From: a virus
Length of the DNA stretch: 64,000 bases
Strand: one strand, 5' to 3'
Virus record (IMG/VR): IMGVR_UViG_3300033141_002688
Span: 1-64,000 of that record
The notes under the pieces were generated by a model. The model saw nothing but the letters and a program-made list of their open reading frames with translations, was not told the origin of the DNA and made no database searches. Position 1 is the first letter of the stretch. Each line of letters starts with the position of its first letter. Below, one piece after another: positions 33,907 to 41,714 of this stretch. A program made the position numbers and the translations under genes.

Positions 33907-35704
33907 TTTTAGAGATACCTCCCCTCATCTCAATATCTATAATTGAATCAAACTTATCCTTGATCTGCTGACTATGGCTTATTACAAAAATACTATCCAA
34001 CTTTGAAGTCATTGAACGCAAAAAAGTCATCACATCTTCTTTTCCACTCTCATCTAAACTCAACTCTAAAATTTCATCCAAAATCATAAAATTAAAATTA
34101 CTGATAAGCTCATTGAACGCAAAAATATCTGCTATTTTTATACGCTGTCTTTGACCTGCTGAATAAGACTTAAAATCGGTTATATTTGGCCTGTCTGGAG
34201 AAAACACTTTATATGATATTTTCTCTCTTATATCGCCAGACTGAAGTTTTGATTGTGAATCTATTTTAACATACAAATTTTTATCCAGCATACTCAATAT
34301 CTTATTTGTTCTATTTTCTACTTCGATCAAAAAATTTTCAGCCTTGAGATTCGGTATACCTTTCTTTGAAAATCCTGTTTCCCAGTATTTATAATATTGA
34401 ATTTCATCTTCCAAATTCTTTATCTTGTCCAGATATTCCTTTCTGGTAGATTCATCTTCTATTAACTTAACTGCCGTGTTCTTCATCAATGACAAATACG
34501 GGTTTTCTTCCTTTTCTATTTCATTAATCCTGTTTATTAAATCTTGTTTTCTATCTTCAATATTAGAGTTATTCAGTTCAATCTCTCTTTTCTGCTGTTC
34601 CAATTTCTCCATTTTACTGGTTAACTCAGAATTTTTTTCTACCTGACTATTCAATGTTGCTAAACCCTCAACTATTTCATTCAATTTTCTTCTTTCATTT
34701 TCATAACTTAACTCTAATCTATCAAGTTGTGGTTTATATTTATTGTATAACTCATTGTTATGCTCCTCTAATTCTTTACACTCCTTTTCTAATAATGGAC
34801 ACTGATTAGTACCATTTTCAATATCTTCTACAGTTTTCCTTAAATTCATTAACTCTTGTTTTAATTCTATTACCTTATTGTTTATTCTGGCTCTTTTCTC
34901 TTCCAGAATACTTATTTTTTCATTATCAACAGTGAAAAATCTTTCCTTCAACCTCTTTATCTTTTTATCATATGGTTCTGTATCTAACACTTTAAGGTCT
35001 AATAATCTGCCCTTTAAACCCTTAATATCATTTTCATTCTTACTTTCCCATTTTTTAATCTTATTCTTAAAATCTTTCAACTGGTCTTTCTTATCCCTAA
35101 TACTGTTATCTATTATTATAATCTTGTTTTTGTATTTGTCAATCTCTTTTTCTATTTCAAGTCTCTTAGTTTTAGCTCTCTCATAATATTTATTATACTT
35201 GTGCAAATCCAATGTGTCGTATAAGATGTCTTTTCTACTCGATTCTGGTAAGGCTGGGAAGGATGGAGAATTGCTTGAGAAAATAGTAGATACAAAAAGA
35301 GAATATTTATCAATTCCAAGAACTTGCTCAATTCGTTTTTGAACTTCTGATAAGTTTCCTTCTTTCACAGACTCATCTGGAAATTGATTACCATTGACTA
35401 TCAGATACTTATTGTTCCCTTTCTTCTTGTGATTTCGATATCTTATGATCTCAATCTCATCTCCATCCTTTTCTAACTTACAGGAAATTTTGCATTCGGT
35501 ATTCCCGTTTCGAGGAATCTCTCGGACTGGGATTTCGTCTGAAATAGTATCCAATAATAAATATTCGAGAGCTTGTCTGACGCTTGATTTGCCGGAACCG
35601 TTGATGCCATTTATCAAACATAAGCCCTTCTGGTCTAGGTTTGTCAAGTGAAGATTCTCCCAAGACCGAAAATTTTCAAGATGGAGTTCTTTAAGTTTAA
35701 TCAT
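33896..35704 (-). CDS. SbcC/Rad50-like recombination ATPase (T4 gp46 type)
   Basis: 602 residues. Walker A GINGSGKSS (~38) follows the LENFRSW start. Long coiled-coil arms run from about 170 to 440 with a CPLLEKEC hook near residue 305 (C-P-x-x-x-x-x-C). The end has the signature YSAGQRQRIKIADIFAF, Walker B FMILDEILE and the H-loop FVISHSQ. With the SbcD-like nuclease upstream it processes DNA ends for recombination. Short for a Rad50, normal for phage gp46. Confidence 0.9.
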   Translation of the reverse strand: MIKLKELHLENFRSWENLHLTNLDQKGLCLINGINGSGKSSVRQALEYLLLDTISDEIPVREIPRNGNTECKISCKLEKDGDEIEIIRYRNHKKKGNNKYLIVNGNQFPDESVKEGNLSEVQKRIEQVLGIDKYSLFVSTIFSSNSPSFPALPESSRKDILYDTLDLHKYNKYYERAKTKRLEIEKEIDKYKNKIIIIDNSIRDKKDQLKDFKNKIKKWESKNENDIKGLKGRLLDLKVLDTEPYDKKIKRLKERFFTVDNEKISILEEKRARINNKVIELKQELMNLRKTVEDIENGTNQCPLLEKECKELEEHNNELYNKYKPQLDRLELSYENERRKLNEIVEGLATLNSQVEKNSELTSKMEKLEQQKREIELNNSNIEDRKQDLINRINEIEKEENPYLSLMKNTAVKLIEDESTRKEYLDKIKNLEDEIQYYKYWETGFSKKGIPNLKAENFLIEVENRTNKILSMLDKNLYVKIDSQSKLQSGDIREKISYKVFSPDRPNITDFKSYSAGQRQRIKIADIFAFNELISNFNFMILDEILELSLDESGKEDVMTFLRSMTSKLDSIFVISHSQQIKDKFDSIIDIEMRGGISKIVV

Positions 35705-35754
35705 TTTAAACGCTTCGCTTTCATAGGTTTCTTAGCTTGTATGGCTTGTTTATC

Positions 35755-36009
35755 TTAACTTGAATCAATTTTTTTTACATAGATAATCACAGATTGATCA
35801 GATGATATACCAACCGTTAGCTCATGCTTGATATTAACAACTTCAATCTCATTGTAGATATCTTTATTATCCAATTCGTTCAACAAATCAACTACTCTAA
35901 TCCTATCTCCGATTTTATAGATATATGAAGGATTTATAATGGGTGGAATTTTCAGGTCTTCATCATCTGTACACACAAACTCGATTCGGTGATCCGCTAG
36001 TAGTTGCAT
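35755..36009 (-). CDS. Small protein between SbcD and SbcC genes
   Basis: I start at ATG 36009 after AAAGGAG (MQLLADHRIEFVC), giving 84 residues; a longer frame to 36081 is open but has no ribosome site. It is beta-rich (YKIGDRIRVVDLLNE) and might be an SH3-like barrel. Its place inside the SbcDC pair suggests an accessory role. Confidence 0.6.
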   Translation of the reverse strand: MQLLADHRIEFVCTDDEDLKIPPIINPSYIYKIGDRIRVVDLLNELDNKDIYNEIEVVNIKHELTVGISSDQSVIIYVKKIDSS

Positions 36010-36052
36010 AATTTTCTCCTTTCTTTTTAAACGCTTGAGCTTTTTAGGTTTC

Positions 36053-37036
36053 TTATTTATTGTGGCTAATTTTTCTTCCAATTTTCAATAGATAGTTTCT
36101 ATCTAAATTCTCAGGAACTCCCATAATTTCCATATACTGCTCTAGTTCATCACTTCTTTCATCTCTAAATCTTATCTTTCTCACTTCCTTCTTTATAATA
36201 TTAGGCTGTGCATTAAACCGCTTAAAAATATCATCCCCTAGTTGTTCTGGAGAAATACTAATTCGATAGAAGTTTCTATTATCATTCTCAATTCTTTCCT
36301 TAATACCATCATTCAACTTATCTATTTCATAGAACTGCGGACATTCGATAGAAACTGGTGTTATGTGGTCATCTTCATAATAAATGAACCTTTTCTGTTC
36401 ATCCTTCTCTCCCCAATCCTGAATCATAGGACTACCAATATTGATAATATTAACCAGTTCTTGTGGTTTGTGGATGTGACCATTGAATACATAAGTCCAA
36501 TCACCAAATATTTGATGTTTGTAAGGAGAGCTGCTGGTATAATCCATTGACCCGTGTTTGAGTCCTGCAATATCTTCATGAGTAAACAATAGATAGGATT
36601 TATATTTTTCTTTCGGCAATCCTAAATTTCCATCTAACATTCCATATGGGATTATTCGCATAAAAATATCATCAATAATATAGTCTGTTGGTTTGTCAAC
36701 TACAGTACAGATATCTGAAAATGGTTGGAGAGATGAATATTCTCTCTTTAAAATTCGGTCGTGATTTCCAGTATTCAGAATAATCTTGAAATCTTTACTA
36801 TAATTTTTAAACTGCATCCATACTGTATTATATAAATCTTGTGGAATACGATTCTTCTCTTCAAATAGGTCACCGTTGTGGATTACATATTGAATATTAT
36901 ACTCTTTTGCAAAGTCAAGAATCTGGTCTACAATTCTTAACTGCTCAATTAACCATGAAGAGTATCCCCAATCCGTAATATAAGATTTAGATGGATTCTT
37001 ATAAAAATGAATATCACTGAATACTATGAATCTCAT
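36053..37036 (-). CDS. SbcD/Mre11-like nuclease (T4 gp47 type)
   Basis: 327 residues. Phosphoesterase motifs: FSDIHFYKN (~7), HNGDLFEEK (~52), TGNHDR (~92), LFTHEDIAG (~151) and FNGHIHKPQ (~186). The C-terminal part is the capping domain. It forms the nuclease half of the SbcCD/gp46-gp47 complex with the product at 33896. Confidence 0.9.
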   Translation of the reverse strand: MRFIVFSDIHFYKNPSKSYITDWGYSSWLIEQLRIVDQILDFAKEYNIQYVIHNGDLFEEKNRIPQDLYNTVWMQFKNYSKDFKIILNTGNHDRILKREYSSLQPFSDICTVVDKPTDYIIDDIFMRIIPYGMLDGNLGLPKEKYKSYLLFTHEDIAGLKHGSMDYTSSSPYKHQIFGDWTYVFNGHIHKPQELVNIINIGSPMIQDWGEKDEQKRFIYYEDDHITPVSIECPQFYEIDKLNDGIKERIENDNRNFYRISISPEQLGDDIFKRFNAQPNIIKKEVRKIRFRDERSDELEQYMEIMGVPENLDRNYLLKIGRKISHNK

Positions 37037-37057
37037 TATTATTTCCTAACAAATCTT

Positions 37058-37264
37058 TCAATTATAGAGTTCCAATGGAAACCAGCAACCATTTCTACAG
37101 GTTCCATCACTCTTAACAGGTTCACCACAAACTGGACAGTTCTGAATATATCCTGTTCCTTCACATACAGGACAATCATCACCCTTGCTTGGATCACAAC
37201 CTGAAAAAATAGATGTCTCAATCTCGAATCCAGGACATTTATATCTGATTTGTTTTTCCATCAC
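37058..37264 (-). CDS. Multi-knuckle zinc-ribbon protein
   Basis: 68 residues with GDDCPVCEGTGYIQNCPVC, and TCRNGCW: DnaJ-type CxxCxGxG plus further CxxC knuckles. Third member of the small DnaJ-zinc-like group (see 23470, 24104). Confidence 0.65.
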   Translation of the reverse strand: MMEKQIRYKCPGFEIETSIFSGCDPSKGDDCPVCEGTGYIQNCPVCGEPVKSDGTCRNGCWFPLELYN

Positions 37265-37311
37265 TCTTCTCTTAAAATTGTTAACTTTATTTTACCACAA
37301 TAATTCCAAAA

Positions 37312-37485
37312 TCAATTAAAACTTTCTCTATATTTCTGCCCACAGTTGATGCACCGCAAAGGGTAAAATGGTATTACCAATAACCACAATCCCCCAGTTA
37401 GAAGTACCATAAGCAACGTACCAATCCCTAAATCTCTTTTGAATCCTGAATTTCTTCTGCAATTACCACAATATTCAAATTTCAT
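37312..37485 (-). CDS. Zinc-ribbon membrane protein
   Basis: Start taken at ATG 37485 after GGGAGAAG (MKFEYCGNCRRN). CxxC, then a hydrophobic span (IGTLLMVLLTGGLWLLVIPF), then CINCGQ. A zinc ribbon with a membrane helix inserted between its halves; a common bacterial small-protein layout of unknown role. Confidence 0.65.
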   Translation of the reverse strand: MKFEYCGNCRRNSGFKRDLGIGTLLMVLLTGGLWLLVIPFYPLRCINCGQKYRESFN

Positions 37486-37756
37486 TTTTCTTCTCCCACC
37501 ATGACCATAAACCATTCTCGTGAGGTATCCATTTATCTTTTTCCTTTAGATGTACAAAATTCTGTTCATGGATACCAATAAGATAACAACAAACAAGCCA
37601 ACCTCCAAATTCTCCATCCCAAAATACATTTCGAACTACCTGTTCAATTATTCCTTGCTTAGAAGGAAATAGAACAATATCTCCTTGAGCAAAACGTGGA
37701 GAACCATTAGGTATCTCACCTGCATTAGAATAATAAGTTTCTTGCGTGTTTCTCAT
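37475..37756 (-). CDS. Unknown beta-rich protein
   Basis: 93 residues: RFAQGDIVLFPSKQGIIEQVV then W/G-rich strands. The opening is like an SH3/KOW-type barrel. An ATAGACTATG box lies just upstream of its ribosome site. No family recognised. Confidence 0.55.
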   Translation of the reverse strand: MRNTQETYYSNAGEIPNGSPRFAQGDIVLFPSKQGIIEQVVRNVFWDGEFGGWLVCCYLIGIHEQNFVHLKEKDKWIPHENGLWSWWEKKNEI

Positions 37757-37803
37757 TCTTCCTCCATAGTCTATAAATAGACATCATAAAAGGAATACAA
37801 GTT

Positions 37804-38157
37804 CTACCTTTCTACTAAACAACTTTTAGGTAGTCCTTTAAATCTAAGTAATCTATCAATCTGCTTCTTAGTCCAAGTATTTGGTATTTTATCCCATTTA
37901 GACCTAACATAATCACAATTTTTCTGTTTAACCAATGCTTTCACTGCTCTACCTGCTGCTTTATTTTTTCCAACTCTCTGATCGAATTCATCTTTAATAC
38001 TACAGATAGCATATCCTACTCCAACCCTACCATCTTTTGTTTTGATCTTGCATCGTGTATAAATTGGATAATGAAATTCAAAATCTACATCTTCTGGTTC
38101 CAACTGATAAATTTGATTTACTAGTTTTTTGTTTAACCTTTTTCTCCAATTCTTCAT
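37804..38157 (-). CDS. Basic protein, unknown
   Basis: 117 residues, pI clearly basic. CKIKTKDGRVGVGYAIC and GRAVKALVKQK suggest a nucleic-acid-binding alpha/beta fold. The start ATGA-overlaps the recombinase stop region, so translation is coupled. Function unknown. Confidence 0.58.
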   Translation of the reverse strand: MKNWRKRLNKKLVNQIYQLEPEDVDFEFHYPIYTRCKIKTKDGRVGVGYAICSIKDEFDQRVGKNKAAGRAVKALVKQKNCDYVRSKWDKIPNTWTKKQIDRLLRFKGLPKSCLVER

Positions 38158-39173
38158 TTTTCACCTCCTTGATAATACTCTGGATACTTATCAAATAAAA
38201 GCTCAGGGTGATCTTCCAGTAACTTCTCAACATTAAATTCATTATAAGATTTGTCTTTGTAAATCACAGTCTGTTGCCTAAACTTAGAAAACTCTTGCTT
38301 GTTTTTAGGTTTTAAATATCCCCGTTGTACCAAGAACCTGATATATCCACCATAATAAGGAATACCTTCTTTATAGAAAAATGGGATATAACATGTCCGA
38401 TAACATGGGCCTAATCTAGTCTTCTGAACTTCAATTCCTATCCAGTTTCCTACAACTTCACCTCCCTTCTTTGAATCCATAATTTTAAGTTTATCTTCCA
38501 ATGCAAACCTGTTAGTATTAAAATATCTCAACCCTTCTCCCCCTGCAACTCTCTTTGGATCACCAAACATCTGTCCAACATTATAATAAAAATGATTTGC
38601 AATTAATAACATTACTTTTTTATCAATTATTGGAAAGAGCTTTCTGAGACCATCCTTAATTGATTTAGCACGTCTACCACTATCTGATTTATCAAGATCA
38701 ACATCCTTATCAAATGCCTGAATAGAATCTATAATACCAACAATATAAGTGTCCCCATCTTCTTTCCTAATTAAGTTTATAGTATCTATAAGGAAATTGA
38801 ATGCATCAACTACCAATGGAGTATCTTGTGGGCCAACTTTAATCATCTTATCAGTATCTATACCAAGTTCGGTTGCACGTTTATTCGTAAGAGCACTCTC
38901 TCTATCCACTATAACACCAACAGCATCATACTTTTTCTGAGCATTCGCTAGAATCTGCTGAACAAAAAGACTCTTCCCACTCTGTGAAAATCCAACAAAC
39001 TCAGTCATAACCCCAAATGGAATTCCACCTTCACTTATCAAATCAAATGTCAGATTACCGGTGGATACGAAATCGGATGGATCTTCGCTTTCTGATACTA
39101 CATTGACATCCTTATACTTTTGCTTTAACTGGTTAACAACCTTGGTTATATCCATCAGTACATTCTCCATCAT
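38154..39173 (-). CDS. RecA/UvsX-like recombinase
   Basis: 339 residues. Walker A GFSQSGKS (~60), the GVIVDRESALTNKRATELGID block, Walker B GIIDSIQAF (~147), and the L2-like NHFYYNVGQMFGDPKRVAGGEG. The C-terminal third is phage-specific. It should coat single-stranded DNA and drive strand exchange with the SSB at 39542 and SbcCD. Confidence 0.88.
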   Translation of the reverse strand: MMENVLMDITKVVNQLKQKYKDVNVVSESEDPSDFVSTGNLTFDLISEGGIPFGVMTEFVGFSQSGKSLFVQQILANAQKKYDAVGVIVDRESALTNKRATELGIDTDKMIKVGPQDTPLVVDAFNFLIDTINLIRKEDGDTYIVGIIDSIQAFDKDVDLDKSDSGRRAKSIKDGLRKLFPIIDKKVMLLIANHFYYNVGQMFGDPKRVAGGEGLRYFNTNRFALEDKLKIMDSKKGGEVVGNWIGIEVQKTRLGPCYRTCYIPFFYKEGIPYYGGYIRFLVQRGYLKPKNKQEFSKFRQQTVIYKDKSYNEFNVEKLLEDHPELLFDKYPEYYQGGEK

Positions 39174-39540
39174 ATCTATCTTCTAGTTTATCTCTTAGTT
39201 GTTTTGCTAATCGTTGTCTAATACTCTTGTATGACTCATAGGAATGCAACAGGTGTTCAAGATTCCACAATGAGAAGTATAGAGAAATAATAACCCAGGA
39301 AAGGGTAGAGATACCAAGAAAAAGTATACCATAATTTTTAGATTTAACAAAACAACTAATTGATAATGTTAATAAAGCAATAAATATAATCATAAATCCA
39401 ATACCACATAATGAATGAATAACATCATGCCTTAGCTGATCTTTCATAGTATCCAAATGGTTTTTCTCCCATTCAGTCTCAGCAGTAAGAACCAAATTAG
39501 GTCTTTTAATATGAAGTCTAGCATTCGGTGAAATAGTCAT
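39133..39540 (-). CDS. Two-span membrane protein with LR-KLE tail
   Basis: 135 residues; two adjacent spans (about 45-65 and 72-92). The end reads RQRLAKQLRDKLEDRYDG, the recurring motif. The coding end overlaps the recombinase start by 41 nt. Sits between SSB and recombinase genes. Confidence 0.6.
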   Translation of the reverse strand: MTISPNARLHIKRPNLVLTAETEWEKNHLDTMKDQLRHDVIHSLCGIGFMIIFIALLTLSISCFVKSKNYGILFLGISTLSWVIISLYFSLWNLEHLLHSYESYKSIRQRLAKQLRDKLEDRYDGECTDGYNQGC

Positions 39541-39541
39541 C

Positions 39542-40456
39542 CTACCTCATACTCCTCTTAATTTCACTAACACATTCCTTCCTATCTGGACACTCAATGC
39601 ACATTTGATCTTCTGAATCATACAAATCTTCTTTACCAAAACAGCGTCTTCTTGTTTTAGGTTTCTCTTGTAATTCTGGCATAGAAAATTCTTTATCTTC
39701 TATAACATTTGGCTCATCAGATGTTACCAGACCAGATTCTTCAATTTCCTCTGGTACTGAAAGATCAAGCATTTCCTTGCCATCCACTTCTTCCTGTGTA
39801 ACCCCACCCCAATGTCTAAAGACGGCAGTCATAATCCTTCTATTCTTATCACCAAGTTTACCATTTCTCCAAGGAGGGCATATTCTGAATGACATAGTTT
39901 CATCGGCTTTCATTTTTGAAACTTTATAAATATCCACAGTTCCTTCTTGGAGAATCTTGATGAGATTTTCTTCATCTAGATTATAAAGATTGTTCAATGC
40001 TTCTTCTGGAATATCCCAATCAGCATGTTCTAACATTGGGGAAATACTATACTTGGGATAGTTATCTCCACCGATTGTCTTGGTAATTTCCATTTCTCTT
40101 CCTTTGCCAGCTTTAGGATGAGCAATATCTAACCACTTGTCTTTTTCATTGTTGTGGATTATTACATTTCCAGCATCTTTTCCTATCTGCATTAATACTA
40201 CCTTTTCAGGATTTTCTGGAAAGACTACGTTTAGAAAATACGCAGCCTTTGCTGCCTTTTTAGCTGCTAGTTTCCATTTAGGACTTCCTTTAGTAGTTGT
40301 TTGGAATATTTTAGCTAATGCATCACAAACATAACATCTTCTCCCAATTGATAAATTTCTTTTTGGACAAATAATCCCATTACTTACTAGTTCTTGTTCT
40401 CTTGCCTGTTTCTTTGCTTCTTCTGAACTTAACATATAAGGGTCTCTCTTACTCAT
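39542..40456 (-). CDS. Single-stranded DNA-binding protein, gp32-like
   Basis: 304 residues. The front has CPKRNLSIGRRCYVCDALAKIF, matching phage gp32-type proteins. The core is an OB-like region; the rear is acidic (VPEEIEESGLVTSDEPNVIEDKE split over ~25 residues). A four-Cys end (RRRCFGK, MCIECPDRKEC) could hold a second zinc. It protects ssDNA and loads the replication and recombination proteins beside it. Confidence 0.78.
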   Translation of the reverse strand: MSKRDPYMLSSEEAKKQAREQELVSNGIICPKRNLSIGRRCYVCDALAKIFQTTTKGSPKWKLAAKKAAKAAYFLNVVFPENPEKVVLMQIGKDAGNVIIHNNEKDKWLDIAHPKAGKGREMEITKTIGGDNYPKYSISPMLEHADWDIPEEALNNLYNLDEENLIKILQEGTVDIYKVSKMKADETMSFRICPPWRNGKLGDKNRRIMTAVFRHWGGVTQEEVDGKEMLDLSVPEEIEESGLVTSDEPNVIEDKEFSMPELQEKPKTRRRCFGKEDLYDSEDQMCIECPDRKECVSEIKRSMR

Positions 40457-40470
40457 AATCTATTCCTCCT

Positions 40471-40917
40471 TTAATAAATTAGTTTTTCTCCTACTTCATT
40501 TAATAAATCATTAACACTCTGTTTCTTATCTAAATCTAATCCATATTTTGCTAATGTTACCAATTCTTGTAATCTATATCCCCTAGCTTCCCAGGATTTG
40601 ACCAATCCATCAATATAATCCTTATCCTCTGTCGCTCTGTTTAATTCCTTCATCTTTTTCTGAAAATCTTTATCTAAAAATATCCTACTTTTTCTGATCT
40701 CTCCTAATGCTGAAGGTGGTATCTTTTCTTCCTTCCTGATTCTCTCTATTATTTTGGCTGATAAAATCTTAAGTTCCAAAGTTAAATCATTTACTCGTGT
40801 AGTAGCTTCCTTCGCCAATCTTAGATACTCATTGTATTTTCTTGAATAAGTTCTCAACTCTCTTTCTAAATCATAAACTGAATCAAACTTAATTTCAAAT
40901 TCTAAATCATCTTTCAT
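40471..40917 (-). CDS. Helical protein next to SSB, unknown
   Basis: 148 residues from ATG 40917 (MKDDLEFE), with an ATG at 40938 as alternative. Largely coiled coil (ELRTYSRKYNEYLRLAKEA). Position between polymerase and SSB genes suggests a replication mediator, but no motif shows it. Confidence 0.58.
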   Translation of the reverse strand: MKDDLEFEIKFDSVYDLERELRTYSRKYNEYLRLAKEATTRVNDLTLELKILSAKIIERIRKEEKIPPSALGEIRKSRIFLDKDFQKKMKELNRATEDKDYIDGLVKSWEARGYRLQELVTLAKYGLDLDKKQSVNDLLNEVGEKLIY

Positions 40918-41057
40918 TTCTTCTGCCTCTTTATACATTTCCTACATTCAAATGCCTTTTCTCTAATCTTCTTTTCACAAACCTTTTTATGAATTCTAAC
41001 ATTTAAAATTGAACAATAAAAATAATCACTCTCTTCTTTATTATAATCCTTTTTCAT
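40914..41057 (-). CDS. 47-residue basic Cys-rich protein
   Basis: ATG 41057 overlaps the previous TGA (ATGA) and the stop overlaps the next ATG (ATGA). Sequence includes FYCSILNVRIHKKVC and FECRKCIKRQKK: four Cys and a His, like a small zinc finger. Overlap at both ends supports expression. Confidence 0.55.
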   Translation of the reverse strand: MKKDYNKEESDYFYCSILNVRIHKKVCEKKIREKAFECRKCIKRQKK

Positions 41058-41067
41058 TTTTTGTCAA
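41040..41067 (-). promoter_or_regulatory. Possible sigma70-type promoter
   Basis: Minus-strand TTGACA (41062-41067), 16-bp spacer, TATAAT (41040-41045). Same spacing as three other promoters here, but this one lies in coding overlap, so chance is possible. Confidence 0.35.
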
Positions 41068-41410
41068 TATTATATTTTTTAAAAATGTTCAAACATTCGT
41101 TCCTAACATACACTTTTTTCCTATTATAGAGTGTGTAATATCTTTGTTTTGGCGAATAACCTAATAAAGTCAACATTTTACTCTTTGTCAAATTTGGCAG
41201 GTAAGATTTATAATATTTAAACAATTTATTAACCTCTTCAGGAAGAATATATACATAGGTAGTTTTATCTAAATACCTTACTAGTGATTCTAAGACATCC
41301 TTATTCAACAAGATTAAAGTTTTTCTGCCAATAGTCTTTAATCCTTCAAGTTTCATCCTCAACAATATAACATCCCTGTATTTTTTTAAATCTTCGACTG
41401 TATAGTTCAT
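41054..41410 (-). CDS. LLR-KLE family protein (type B)
   Basis: 118 residues. Type B plan: MNYTVEDLKKYRDVILLRMK then LEG; a variable middle; YKSYLPNLTKSKMLTLLGYS; a basic end. Five close paralogs lie at 49329, 51232, 55647, 57197 and, diverged, within 53780. It resembles a helical DNA- or protein-binding module; function unknown. Confidence 0.65.
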   Translation of the reverse strand: MNYTVEDLKKYRDVILLRMKLEGLKTIGRKTLILLNKDVLESLVRYLDKTTYVYILPEEVNKLFKYYKSYLPNLTKSKMLTLLGYSPKQRYYTLYNRKKVYVRNECLNIFKKYNIDKK

Positions 41411-41676
41411 TTGACTACTAACTTAAAATAAGGATGATTATTTGTTTCCCTCATTCTAAAGTTGTATCTTTTCAACAATTCAGTAGCAACTTTAGCCTTC
41501 CTATCATCTGCCATTAAATGGAGTAATATCGGTAGTTTAATATCAATATGAGGTGTATAGTTGGAACAAGATGACCGCAATTCATCAACAGATAAATAAT
41601 GAGTAGACCTTAATTCAGGCCAGGCAGAATTTACTTTCCTACATTTAAATGTCTCACATTCGTTGCATTCTCTCAT
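41407..41676 (-). CDS. Cys-rich small protein at a promoter
   Basis: Start at ATG 41676 (MRECNECETFKCRK); GGAG precedes it. 89 residues, cysteines at the front and in RSSCSNY. The -10 element of the promoter at 41687-41714 ends 10 nt before the ATG, so the leader would be only a few bases. Stop overlaps the next ATG. Confidence 0.6.
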   Translation of the reverse strand: MRECNECETFKCRKVNSAWPELRSTHYLSVDELRSSCSNYTPHIDIKLPILLHLMADDRKAKVATELLKRYNFRMRETNNHPYFKLVVK

Positions 41677-41686
41677 AATACTCTCC

Positions 41687-41714
41687 AATATAATCATCTT
41701 TTTTTATTTGTCAA
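41687..41714 (-). promoter_or_regulatory. Sigma70-type promoter
   Basis: TTGACA (41709-41714), 16-bp spacer ending GAT, TATATT (41687-41692) on the minus strand. It lies directly behind the polymerase stop, in the only gap of the region. It shares the TTGACAAAT...GATGATTATA pattern with the two promoters near 53,700. Confidence 0.6.

Noticed and set aside
34425-35186. Plus-strand ORFs opposite the SbcC coiled coil
   Set aside because: Mirror frames of a Lys/Glu-rich coiled coil; hydrophobic artefacts.
40914-41067. Promoter at 41040 as proof against the small ORF
   Set aside because: Hexamers fit but lie in coding overlap; ATGA coupling at both ends favours the gene, so the promoter is kept only at low confidence.
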